Shown here: positions 8,015 to 15,625 of the stretch, piece after piece | Numbering within the stretch: the first letter of the stretch is position 1 | Layout: every line of letters begins with the position of its first letter | Assembly (NCBI GenBank): GCA_019038695.1 | Contig: JAHOYZ010000034.1 | Coordinates: forward strand, 1 to 34,292 | From: Candidatus Zixiibacteriota bacterium | GTDB taxonomy: Bacteria > Zixibacteria > MSB-5A5 > GN15 > FEB-12 | DNA: 34,292 nt | Direction: 5' to 3' | Notes under the pieces: model-generated | What the model was told of the DNA's origin: nothing | What the model saw: the letters and a program-made list of their open reading frames with translations, nothing else | Database searches by the model: none | Made by a program: the position numbers and the translations under genes

Positions 8015-8053
8015 TGGAATAGTTACTTTTTAGTTGAATAGCAGGTTTATTTA

Positions 8054-9913
8054 ATGGCAAAGTTTGATGACCCCGGTGACATTAAGATCATTCTCGCTAC
8101 AGATTGCGGGTCCACTACGACCAAGGCAATCCTGATTGAGTTCAAGGATGGCGAATATCGTCTGACTACTCGTGGTGAGGCTCCTACCACTGTTGAAGCT
8201 CCTTTTGAAGACGTTACTATGGGTGCGCTTAATGCCATTCAGGAGGTCGAGGAGCTGTCCGGTCGCAAGTTGTTGGGCGATGACGGCATAATTATGAACC
8301 CCTCCAACGGTAGTGAGGGAACCGATGTTTATATTTCGACCTCGTCGGCTGGCGGCGGTTTGCAGATGATGGTGGCTGGTGTGGTGCGCTCAATGACTGC
8401 CGAATCGGCCGAACGCGCCGCTCTGGGTGCGGGAGCGATCGTTATGGATGTGATCGCCTCCAATGACAAGCGCCTGCCCCACCAACAGATTGAGCGAATT
8501 CGCCATCTGCGACCGGATATGATTCTACTGTCAGGTGGAATCGATGGTGGTACCACAACCCACGTAGTCGAATTGGCCGAGCTTATTTCTGCGGCTGATC
8601 CCCGTCCGCGACTGGGATCGTCATACAAACTGCCGGTTATTTATGCCGGAAACAAAAACGCAAAAAGCAATATCGAAGATACCCTGCAAGACAAGGTTGA
8701 CCTCAAGTCGGTAGACAACTTGCGCCCAACCCTGGAACGCGAAAATCTCGCTCCCGCCCGTGAGGAAATCCACGAGCTGTTCATGGAGCATGTAATGGCG
8801 CAGGCACCCGGCTATAAGAAGCTGATGTCTTGGACCGACGCTCCGATTATGCCCACCCCTGGAGCGGTGGGATTGATTATCCAGACCATTGCCGACCGTT
8901 ACAATATTGAAGCGGTCGGAGTCGATATCGGCGGTGCCACGACTGACATCTTTTCCGTTTTCCGTCCCGGCGGCGGTGAGGGTGTGTTCAACCGCACCGT
9001 CTCAGCCAACCTGGGAATGTCGTACTCGATATCGAACGTGTTTGCCGAAGCGACCCTGCCTATGGTCATGCGATGGGCACCATTCAAAATGGACGAGCGC
9101 GACCTCCGTAACCGGGTCAAAAACAAGATGATCCGCCCGACAACGATTCCCCAGTCGATGGAGGAATTGATCTTCGAGCAGGCTGTTGCCAAAGAAGCTT
9201 TGCGGCTGGCTTTTGTTCAGCATAAAAACTTTGCTACTGTCCTTAAGGGTGTCCAGCAGCAGCGGACCATCGCCGATGCTTTCGAACAAACGACCTCCGG
9301 TGCGACGATTGTGAACATGATGTCGCTCGATATGCTGATTGGCTCCGGTGGTGTGCTTTCTCATGCCCCGCGACGTCAGCAATCCGCAATGATGATGATT
9401 GATGCTTTCCTGCCAGAGGGAGTTACCCGCCTGGCCGTGGATTCTATCTTCATGATGCCGCAGTTGGGCGTGTTGACCGAAGTACAGCCAACAGCCGCCA
9501 CGGAAGTATTTGAAAAGGACTGTCTGATTCATCTCGGGACCTGTGTAGCTCCTGTTGGCACCAGCAAGAAGCCGGGACCGGTTATGAAGTACACTATTGA
9601 TCTACCATCCGGTAAAGCCTCCGGTACCCTTCACAGTCTTGAAATGAAGAAGTTCGAGCTGGGGCTTCAGGAAAACGGATTGCCGATTAAGGCCAAAGCT
9701 ATTCTCGAACCAGAACGTCATTTCGACGTCGGCGCCGGGCGTGGTAACAAGCGCGAAGTTGAACTTCACGGTGGCGTGGTGGGCATCATCCTCGATGGCC
9801 GCGGCAGGCCGTTTGATCTGTCCACACTAACCGAAGACGAGCGCGTGGCCAATCTGAGAAAATGGATGACCGAGTTGAATATCTATCCCGTGTCAAAAAT
9901 GGGTGGTGAATGA
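8054..9913 (+). CDS. GlmL/MutL-family ASKHA ATPase (orphan, long form)
   Basis: The 619-residue protein belongs to the acetate kinase/Hsp70/actin ATPase fold and most resembles the GlmL/MutL family, whose members accompany cobalamin-dependent glutamate mutase and are thought to act as reactivating chaperones. Visible motifs are a phosphate-1 loop, ATDCGSTTTK (residues 15-24), a GGIDGGTTTHVVEL segment near 160, and a second acidic loop VDIGGATTD (290-298). It is longer than the roughly 460 residues I recall for GlmL. No mutase E or S subunit or other B12 enzyme is encoded in the window. Downstream come an exported membrane-anchored protein (4-nt ATGA overlap) and a lipoyl/KOW protein. A good promoter lies at 7904-7932; the ribosome binding site is weak. 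The family is likely; the biological role is not established. Confidence 0.75.
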   Translation: MAKFDDPGDIKIILATDCGSTTTKAILIEFKDGEYRLTTRGEAPTTVEAPFEDVTMGALNAIQEVEELSGRKLLGDDGIIMNPSNGSEGTDVYISTSSAGGGLQMMVAGVVRSMTAESAERAALGAGAIVMDVIASNDKRLPHQQIERIRHLRPDMILLSGGIDGGTTTHVVELAELISAADPRPRLGSSYKLPVIYAGNKNAKSNIEDTLQDKVDLKSVDNLRPTLERENLAPAREEIHELFMEHVMAQAPGYKKLMSWTDAPIMPTPGAVGLIIQTIADRYNIEAVGVDIGGATTDIFSVFRPGGGEGVFNRTVSANLGMSYSISNVFAEATLPMVMRWAPFKMDERDLRNRVKNKMIRPTTIPQSMEELIFEQAVAKEALRLAFVQHKNFATVLKGVQQQRTIADAFEQTTSGATIVNMMSLDMLIGSGGVLSHAPRRQQSAMMMIDAFLPEGVTRLAVDSIFMMPQLGVLTEVQPTAATEVFEKDCLIHLGTCVAPVGTSKKPGPVMKYTIDLPSGKASGTLHSLEMKKFELGLQENGLPIKAKAILEPERHFDVGAGRGNKREVELHGGVVGIILDGRGRPFDLSTLTEDERVANLRKWMTELNIYPVSKMGGE

Positions 9914-10668
9914 TGAACAGGAAAATCCTTGCTGCCATAATTGTAGTTCTGGTTGGTCTCGGATTGACCGTATCGGCCGCTGATAATAAATATATCAGCT
10001 TTGATGGCGAGTTTAGTTTCAACTATCCCGAGGATTGGCGGCAGATTGATCACCGGGTTGTGGATGCCTTCTTAGTTCGCAATGAGGCTGGTAAATCGAC
10101 TCTTGACTATGAGGCGGCTTTTGCCACGTTGGGACATGTTCCCTTCTGGAGAGGGCCATATTTCATTTTGTCGGTTGAGGCTGATGAATCTTACTCCGAT
10201 ACACAGATCGATTCTGTGCTACAATCTATGAGCAGAGTTTATCAGAAGGGTATCAAGTATTTTCCCGTTGCGGACTTCCTGACCGATATGGAGTCAAACA
10301 GCCCTGTCTACGACAAGGAACGCAAGATCATTAGCGTGATCAGTGATGTCGTAGAAAAGGGAGAACTTCTCAAGAGACATCTGTTCGTCATGAAGTTCTA
10401 TGAGAAGGGGCTTGCCAACTTCTATTTCTACGCGCCCGACTCTCTGTACGACAGTAGCGTCGTGAGTTTTCATGGCATCCTGGAGACCTTCACTTATGGG
10501 AATGTTGACTCGATGCTTGTCCCTGAGACGCTTGAGGTTCTTGATGCTGAAGACATCAGTAAGGAATCCGACGGCTTTTTTGGGATGCCGGTAGCCGTTA
10601 TGGGGGGACTGTTGATCGTACTAATCGCTATCGCAGCCATCCGCAGAAAGAAAAAAAGAGTTAGTTAA
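9910..10668 (+). CDS. Exported protein anchored by a C-terminal transmembrane segment
   Basis: The 252-residue product has an N-terminal signal peptide (about residues 5-23, cleavage likely after VSA). A globular region of about 190 residues follows, including FSFNYPEDW, a phrase seen in PsbP-like and other small extracytoplasmic domains. At the C-terminus a hydrophobic helix (about 228-244) precedes the basic tail RRKKKR. The expected topology is periplasmic domain outside, tail inside. It starts at ATGATG; the first ATG overlaps the stop of the GlmL/MutL-like gene and the second is equally possible. The lipoyl/KOW gene begins 20 nt downstream. No family is recognised with confidence; the coupling suggests it works with its neighbours. 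Confidence 0.7.
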   Translation: MMNRKILAAIIVVLVGLGLTVSAADNKYISFDGEFSFNYPEDWRQIDHRVVDAFLVRNEAGKSTLDYEAAFATLGHVPFWRGPYFILSVEADESYSDTQIDSVLQSMSRVYQKGIKYFPVADFLTDMESNSPVYDKERKIISVISDVVEKGELLKRHLFVMKFYEKGLANFYFYAPDSLYDSSVVSFHGILETFTYGNVDSMLVPETLEVLDAEDISKESDGFFGMPVAVMGGLLIVLIAIAAIRRKKKRVS

Positions 10669-10688
10669 ATTATAGAGGAAACTGTCCT

Positions 10689-11816
10689 ATGGCTCATGCC
10701 TATACACCGGGTCTGAAAGTTACTGATCACCTTCAGGTAATAAAGCGGCGGATTCTCCCTCTCAAGGGACGGGTCGTGGTCAAAGTGGGCGATCGGGTTA
10801 ATCCCGACGATGTGGTAGCCCGCACCGAGCTGCCGGGTAACGTGGAACCGCTCAACATCGCCAATAAGCTCGGCATTCCGCCGGAAGACCTGGAAATGGT
10901 TATGCTCAAGAGAGAGGGCGACCCCATTAAGAAAGGGGAGCCGATAGCTCTTAAGAAGTCCTTCATCAAGTGGTTCAACAGTTCCGCCGAGGCGACTGTT
11001 GATGGTACCCTCGAATCGATCTCTTCGATTACAGGCCAGGTCCTGCAACGTGGTCTGCCAATTCCAGTGGAAGTAAAGGCTTATCTCGTTGGTGAAGTGA
11101 CTGATATCTTTCCTGAGGAGGGTGTTGAAGTTACCTGTACCGGTGGTTTTGTGCAGGGTATTTTCGGCATCTGTGGCGAAACATCCGGTAAACTCAAGGT
11201 TGTCGTTCCCGACAATTCAACCGTTCTTGACGAAAAACATATCACCGATGATCTGGCTGGGAAAATTATTGTGGGTGGGTCAATGGTTACATCAGCGGCG
11301 GTCAGGAAAGCCATCGAAGTGGGCGCCTATGGTATCGTTTCGGGTGGCTTGGACGACAAAGATCTTCGTGATTTCCTCGGCTACGATATCGGCGTGGCTA
11401 TCACCGGGGCTGAGGGTCTCGGTATTACGCTGGTCATAACGGAGGGTTTTGGCGAAATCAGTATGGCCAGGGGCACGTTTGATCTCTTGAAGTCTCACGA
11501 GGGCGAACTGGCTTGCATCAATGGCGCCACCCAGATTCGCGCTGGAGTCATCAGACCGGAGGTAGTTATACCGTCGGCGGGGGACACCGCTATCGATGAT
11601 AAAAAAAGGCACTCGGCGATTGGCGGACTGACTATCGGATCACCGGTACGCGTCATTCGGCACCCGTATTTCGGTCATTTGGGTCATGTTACCGATCTAC
11701 CATCCCCACTTACAAAGCTGGAGTCGGAATCCAGTGCTCGCGTATTGGAGGTAGAGTTCGAAGGGGGCGAGAAGGCAATTGTACCTCGCGCCAATGTGGA
11801 GATGATTGAGGGCTGA
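10689..11816 (+). CDS. Conserved-looking protein with lipoyl-like N-terminus and KOW-like C-terminus
   Basis: The 375-residue soluble protein has no signal peptide. Near the N-terminus, LKGRVVVKVGDRVNPDDVVA and the following strands look like a barrel-sandwich (lipoyl/biotinyl-type or RnfC-type) fold, but there is no canonical modified Lys motif. A second similar patch is ATVDGTLESISSITGQVL. The middle (about 140-300) is Gly-rich with alternating strands and helices (GGFVQGIFGICGE, GAYGIVSGGLDD). The C-terminal 60 residues contain a KOW-like strand-loop (SPVRVIRHPYFGHLGHV). GAGGAA lies 9 nt upstream of the ATG, and the gene ends just before a strong terminator. I have the impression that such proteins recur beside long GlmL/MutL-like proteins in other lineages, but cannot verify this. 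Function unknown. Confidence 0.7.
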   Translation: MAHAYTPGLKVTDHLQVIKRRILPLKGRVVVKVGDRVNPDDVVARTELPGNVEPLNIANKLGIPPEDLEMVMLKREGDPIKKGEPIALKKSFIKWFNSSAEATVDGTLESISSITGQVLQRGLPIPVEVKAYLVGEVTDIFPEEGVEVTCTGGFVQGIFGICGETSGKLKVVVPDNSTVLDEKHITDDLAGKIIVGGSMVTSAAVRKAIEVGAYGIVSGGLDDKDLRDFLGYDIGVAITGAEGLGITLVITEGFGEISMARGTFDLLKSHEGELACINGATQIRAGVIRPEVVIPSAGDTAIDDKKRHSAIGGLTIGSPVRVIRHPYFGHLGHVTDLPSPLTKLESESSARVLEVEFEGGEKAIVPRANVEMIEG

Positions 11817-11838
11817 ATGCCTTCAACTATACAAGATA

Positions 11839-11874
11839 GAAAAAGCCTCTCGGCTGTAGCCGAGAGGCTTTTTC
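11839..11874. terminator. Strong bidirectional Rho-independent terminator
   Basis: A perfect 16-bp stem, 11839-11854 with 11859-11874, closes on a TGTA loop. The GC-rich core GCCTCTCGGC is flanked by A5 on the left and T5 on the right, so it should stop transcription from both the plus-strand operon ending at 11816 and the minus-strand lipoprotein gene ending at 11902. Confidence 0.92.
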
Positions 11875-11901
11875 TATGATTTGACTTCGGGTACTCGACA
11901 A

Positions 11902-12180
11902 TCAGGGAGTAGTAGTTTCCTTCACTGCCTCTTCAACCTTCTCGGTACCTTCCTTCACTGCTTCTCCAACCTTCTCGGCACCTTCCTGCACTGCTTCTAC
12001 GCCTTCCTCAACTAACGAATCGACAGTTTGCACGGCCGAATCCATACGCGTAGTGTCAATGCTTTCCGCTTCTTTGACATCGGCCGGTGTTTTGCCGGTG
12101 TCATCGGCTTTTTGGCCGCAACCCCAGACCATGGCCAGAGCGACCATAGTGATTACCATCGTGATCAACAGTTTTTTCAC
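11902..12180 (-). CDS. Small lipoprotein with 11-residue amphipathic repeats
   Basis: The 92-residue protein has a lipoprotein signal peptide with lipobox VWGC (Cys21). The mature part is highly charged, without Trp or Tyr. Its C-terminal third consists of 11-residue units (EAVQEGAEKVG, EAVKEGTEKVE, then EAVKE), the kind of amphipathic helical repeat seen in LEA-like and apolipoprotein-like segments. GAGGAGA lies about 6 nt upstream of the ATG, a minus-strand promoter candidate lies at 12230-12259, and the shared terminator lies just beyond the stop. It should be tethered to a membrane and helical. Its function is unknown; an envelope or desiccation-stress role would be conjecture. Confidence 0.8.
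   Translation of the reverse strand: MKKLLITMVITMVALAMVWGCGQKADDTGKTPADVKEAESIDTTRMDSAVQTVDSLVEEGVEAVQEGAEKVGEAVKEGTEKVEEAVKETTTP
11921..12011 (-). repeat. 33-nt tandem repeat encoding the 11-residue units
   Basis: On the plus strand the phrase TTCACTG recurs at 11921 and 11954 and as TGCACTG at 11987, an exact 33-nt period, with CTTCTC and CCTTC also repeated. It encodes the E-A-V-x-E-G-x-E-K-V units of the lipoprotein. Copies differ at several positions, so slippage is probably not recent. Confidence 0.75.
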
Positions 12181-12229
12181 AGTTTTTCTCCTCGTAAAGT
12201 ATCCTATAGTGAGCTACTTATTCGCGCCA

Positions 12230-12259
12230 AGTATAGAGAAGTTCGTACCATTGAGTCAA
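12230..12259 (-). promoter_or_regulatory. Promoter candidate for the small lipoprotein
   Basis: Reading the minus strand, TTGACT (12259-12254) and TATACT (12235-12230) are spaced by 18 bp, about 50 nt upstream of the ATG at 12180. Confidence 0.5.
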
Positions 12260-12422
12260 GCTTAATGTTCACTACTTTTGCCTGGACCGGTCAAATCGCT
12301 GTTTTAGTTGATTATGCGCTGATCTTTGGATTTCTTTGTTACTGTGCTGGTATGCGTTTCAAGCGCTTGAGATAACTTAATGGTCCGGATAAACGTTTCA
12401 AAGAGACGGGTGTAGAACTGGT

Positions 12423-13139
12423 ATGGAAAACGTGATAGAAGCAAGCATATTCTCCGGAGCGGTCTGGCAGATCATTAGCAACACGTCGATTTTCGGCAAG
12501 TTCATTCTACTGGTTTTGGTTTCCATGTCGTTCGTGTCATGGGCTATTATCTTCGCCAAGTGGCGACAGTATCGGGATGCGGAGGAAGCCAGCCTGCGAT
12601 TCATGCAGACCTTTCGGCGGAGTCGCACTTTGGGAGAAGCGATTGGACAGGCTAAATCGCAGAAATCGGCCACTGTCTCACATATTTTTCTTGCTGGTGT
12701 GACCGAGTTGGATCAATTGCAGGAATTGAAGAATGAGGCTGGAGGTCTCCAGGAATCTGTCAAACCTTTAGATCAACATGACTTCGATATTCTCGAAATG
12801 ACTATGGAGCGGACCCTGACCGACCAGATGGCCGGCCTGCGGAGCCGAGTCATATTCTTGGCGACAACCGGTAATTCTGCTCCGTTTTTGGGTTTGCTCG
12901 GAACAGTCGTGGGGATTATGGACTCTTTCTGGTCAATTGGAGAACGCGGGTCAGCATCACTGGCGGTGGTTGCCCCCGGGATCGCCGAAGCATTGTTAGC
13001 CACGATCGTCGGTTTGGGAGCCGCTATCCCGGCTGTCATGGCCTACAACTGGGCCAACAACAAGCTGAAGTTCATCAGCGATTCATCGTACGGCTTCATA
13101 CTTGAGTTCATCGCCAGGGTGAAAAGGGAAACCCACTGA
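12423..13139 (+). CDS. tolQ: TolQ/ExbB-type proton channel subunit
   Basis: The 238-residue inner-membrane protein belongs to the MotA/TolQ/ExbB family, which with TolR forms a proton-driven motor that energises TolA/TonB. It has a first transmembrane segment near residues 33-47 (FILLVLVSMSFVSWAII), a cytoplasmic domain, and two helices carrying the family signature LGLLGTVVGIMDSF and GIAEALLATIVGLGAAIPAV. Length matches TolQ (about 230). Its stop overlaps the start of tolR by one base (TGATG), so the genes are coupled. The symbol follows from tolB in the same operon; by sequence alone exbB would be equally acceptable. Confidence 0.9.
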   Translation: MENVIEASIFSGAVWQIISNTSIFGKFILLVLVSMSFVSWAIIFAKWRQYRDAEEASLRFMQTFRRSRTLGEAIGQAKSQKSATVSHIFLAGVTELDQLQELKNEAGGLQESVKPLDQHDFDILEMTMERTLTDQMAGLRSRVIFLATTGNSAPFLGLLGTVVGIMDSFWSIGERGSASLAVVAPGIAEALLATIVGLGAAIPAVMAYNWANNKLKFISDSSYGFILEFIARVKRETH

Positions 13140-13573
13140 TGCGACGCTACCGACCAGAGGAATCGGAGGCCATATCGGATATCAATATCGCCAACCTGGT
13201 TGACGTTGTGTTGGTGCTGTTGATCATCTTTATGATCTCAGCTCCTCTATTGCAATCCGGAATCGAAGTCGATCTACCCAAAACACGCGCCGCAGGTATT
13301 TCCGAAGAAGCTGACGGTGTTGTGGTTACTCTCGATAAGAGGGGTGGAATCTACATCAACGATGTTTGGTCTCGTCTTGAGAATTTCGAGCAGTCGCTGA
13401 CCGAAGAGCTGCAAGCCAAAAACACGTCATCGGTTTACCTGCGGGGTGATTCGGCCGTCTCCTATGGTATCGCAATACAGGTGATTGGCAAACTCAAGGA
13501 TATGGGTATTGAAACGATCGGGTTGGTCACCGCTCCGGTTGAGAGCAGTTCATTGAACCGTCGTTCGCAATAG
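13139..13573 (+). CDS. tolR: TolR/ExbD-type proton channel subunit
   Basis: The 144-residue protein has a short cytoplasmic N-terminus, one transmembrane helix and a periplasmic domain. The segment DINIANLVDVVLVLLIIFM carries Asp22, matching the conserved proton-carrying Asp of TolR (D23 in E. coli), followed by SAPLLQ and the VDLPKT motif typical of TolR/ExbD. It should pair with the upstream TolQ in the inner membrane. Only 8 nt separate it from the TolA/TonB-like gene. Confidence 0.92.
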   Translation: MRRYRPEESEAISDINIANLVDVVLVLLIIFMISAPLLQSGIEVDLPKTRAAGISEEADGVVVTLDKRGGIYINDVWSRLENFEQSLTEELQAKNTSSVYLRGDSAVSYGIAIQVIGKLKDMGIETIGLVTAPVESSSLNRRSQ

Positions 13574-13581
13574 GTGTCGGT

Positions 13582-14292
13582 ATGAGACGCGACGTTGTCT
13601 TTTCTCTGATTCTCCACGCTCTGATTATTAGTGCGACTCTCTGGTCAGCCCCAATAAAATGGCGCAAGGAGATTACGTATGACGACATCATTCGCGTCCA
13701 ACTCACCGCCCCGGCCGAGATAACATCTTCCGAACCGGTGGCACTGGAGCCGGTCGAGGTCCCTGCGCCCGTGATTGAAGAGGCCCCCGACATCCCGATA
13801 ACATCCCCGACAACTGTTGAGGAAGCTGAGATTCCCGAAAAGCCGAAACCCAAACCAGAGAAGCCCAAACCCAAACCGAAGCCAGAAGTTACCAAGAAAC
13901 CGAGCGACCAATCAAACACTGGTAATACCGGAGAAAACAAGGGACAGGAAATCAGCACGCCGGGCGGATTCGGTTCGCCGTTTGCCGGAGCAACAATCGA
14001 CAATGCCAGTTTCAACTATCCCTACTGGTTCACACAGGCTTTCAATAAGATAGCGGTGAATTGGAATAACCCGGTGGTGTATGACGGTACCCTGATCTGC
14101 ACCATTTATTTTCAGGTTATCAAATCAGGACGAATCATTGAAATGCGTATTGAGAAATCATCAGGAATCCCGGAGTTTGACGAATCATGCCTGAGAGCAG
14201 TTTCGGGGGCAGCCCCGTTTCCTCCTCTGCCGCGGCAGTTCCGGGATGAAATCATCGGCTTGACCCTGCCGTTCAAGCACAGTCCGAGGTAA
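13582..14292 (+). CDS. TolA/TonB-like energy transducer
   Basis: The 236-residue protein has an N-terminal membrane anchor (about residues 6-22, FSLILHALIISATLW), a Pro/Lys/Glu linker (about 82-106, KPKP-type repeats) and a C-terminal TonB/TolA domain (about 140-236). The last includes the IYFQVIKSGRI...VEKSSG-like strand-turn (here MRIEKSSGIPEFDESC) and the terminal FPPLP. Position between tolR and tolB favours the TolA role, while the short Pro-rich linker and C-terminal fold look more like TonB, so no symbol is given. It would span the periplasm and transmit motor force to the outer membrane. Confidence 0.85.
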   Translation: MRRDVVFSLILHALIISATLWSAPIKWRKEITYDDIIRVQLTAPAEITSSEPVALEPVEVPAPVIEEAPDIPITSPTTVEEAEIPEKPKPKPEKPKPKPKPEVTKKPSDQSNTGNTGENKGQEISTPGGFGSPFAGATIDNASFNYPYWFTQAFNKIAVNWNNPVVYDGTLICTIYFQVIKSGRIIEMRIEKSSGIPEFDESCLRAVSGAAPFPPLPRQFRDEIIGLTLPFKHSPR

Positions 14293-14296
14293 GTCT

Positions 14297-15625
14297 ATGC
14301 ACTCGAAAACAGCTCTGTTCCTATTGGCCGCTATTGTGATCCTGCCTCTATCGGGTATAGCTCAAACCGATCCGGGTCGAATACGCAATATTTTCTTTGA
14401 TACACTGACCACGAGCGGTTTCCAGGCTACACCGGTTGGTGTGGACCAGATGAAGTTCATTGGCAACCAGTATATTTCGTCAGACGATTCATCCATGATG
14501 CGCTGGGTCACCCAGGTAGTTCAACGGGACATAGATTTCTATGCCGATTTCGAATTGATTGGTCTGGACTCCTTCTTCATGCAGGTATACGAGATTACTG
14601 AGATGGACATACTGGGCTGGAAAAGGCTGGGGGCCAATATCCTGATCAAGCTGGAAGCGGAGTTTCCCGGTGTCAATCTACGTACCCGGTGGCGTCTGTT
14701 TGATACCCATACCGGACAGCAGATCGCGCGGGGTTCATTTGAGTATCACAAGATGTACTGGCGCGAGATTGCCCACAACATTTCCGATGAGATCGTACGC
14801 ACTCTTACCGGGGAGGAAGGTATCTTCAGAACCAAGATTGCTTTCGCCCGTAAAAAAGGAGAGGCGAAGGAGCTTTTCATTGCTGACTACGATGGTGCCA
14901 ACGAACGACAGTTGACAAAAAACGGATCAATCAATATCTCACCTTTCTTTTCTGCCGACGGTAAGGAAGTTTATTTCACATCCTATGTAGATGGTGATCC
15001 CCAGCTTTACAAAGTTCGCGTGGACAATGGTAAGGTGAGTCGTGTAGCGAGTTTCCCAGGTCTTGTAGCGGCTCCGTCGGTATCCCCCGATGGCAACAAG
15101 ATTGCCTGTGTTCTGAGCAAGGATGGCAACTCGGAGATATATGTCCTCGGTCTTGATGGGCGCGTCATCAAGCGTCTGTCGCACCATCGAGCTATCGAAA
15201 GTGCTCCATCGTGGTCACCCGATGGTCGCTCGATTGTCTTCTCTTCGGACCGCACCGGTCGTCCCCAACTGTATATTATGGATACCGATGGTCTCAATCT
15301 CAGGCGTCTGACATACGAAGGCGGTTATAACGATTCGCCCGTCTGGTCGAAACGAGGGAACAGGATCACTTTTGTCAGTCGAAGCAAGAGAGGACGGTTT
15401 GATATCGCTTCGATTGATACTTCTGGAGCCGACTATCGGATCCTAACTGACAAAGGAATGAATGAGAACCCGCATTTCTGTACCGATGGCAAACACATTA
15501 TATTTTCCTCAACGAGACTTGGAACCAGCGATCTGTATACGATGGATATCACCGGTCGTAATCAGCGTCGCCTTACGCGAAGCGGCAATTGCACCAACCC
15601 GGTTTGGGGAGCGGCCGTTCGATGA
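14297..15625 (+). CDS. tolB: TolB periplasmic beta-propeller protein
   Basis: The 442-residue protein has a signal peptide (about 1-22, GIAQ cleavage region), an N-terminal TolB domain (about 25-170) and a C-terminal six-bladed propeller built from PD40/WD40-like repeats, each with an SPDG-type turn (FSADGKEVYF, VSPDGNKIAC, WSPDGRSIVF, CTDGKHIIF). In the Tol system it links the inner-membrane motor to outer-membrane lipoproteins and peptidoglycan. GAGG lies about 7 nt upstream of the ATG. The stop overlaps the next lipoprotein gene as ATGA. Length is close to E. coli TolB (430). Confidence 0.93.
   Translation: MHSKTALFLLAAIVILPLSGIAQTDPGRIRNIFFDTLTTSGFQATPVGVDQMKFIGNQYISSDDSSMMRWVTQVVQRDIDFYADFELIGLDSFFMQVYEITEMDILGWKRLGANILIKLEAEFPGVNLRTRWRLFDTHTGQQIARGSFEYHKMYWREIAHNISDEIVRTLTGEEGIFRTKIAFARKKGEAKELFIADYDGANERQLTKNGSINISPFFSADGKEVYFTSYVDGDPQLYKVRVDNGKVSRVASFPGLVAAPSVSPDGNKIACVLSKDGNSEIYVLGLDGRVIKRLSHHRAIESAPSWSPDGRSIVFSSDRTGRPQLYIMDTDGLNLRRLTYEGGYNDSPVWSKRGNRITFVSRSKRGRFDIASIDTSGADYRILTDKGMNENPHFCTDGKHIIFSSTRLGTSDLYTMDITGRNQRRLTRSGNCTNPVWGAAVR

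Noticed and set aside
7939-8053. Cobalamin riboswitch ahead of the GlmL/MutL-like gene
   Set aside because: The leader is only about 115 nt and I see no B12-box-like conserved segment.
13582-14292. Naming the energy transducer tonB or tolA
   Set aside because: Operon position suggests TolA but linker and C-terminal domain look like TonB, so neither symbol is safe.
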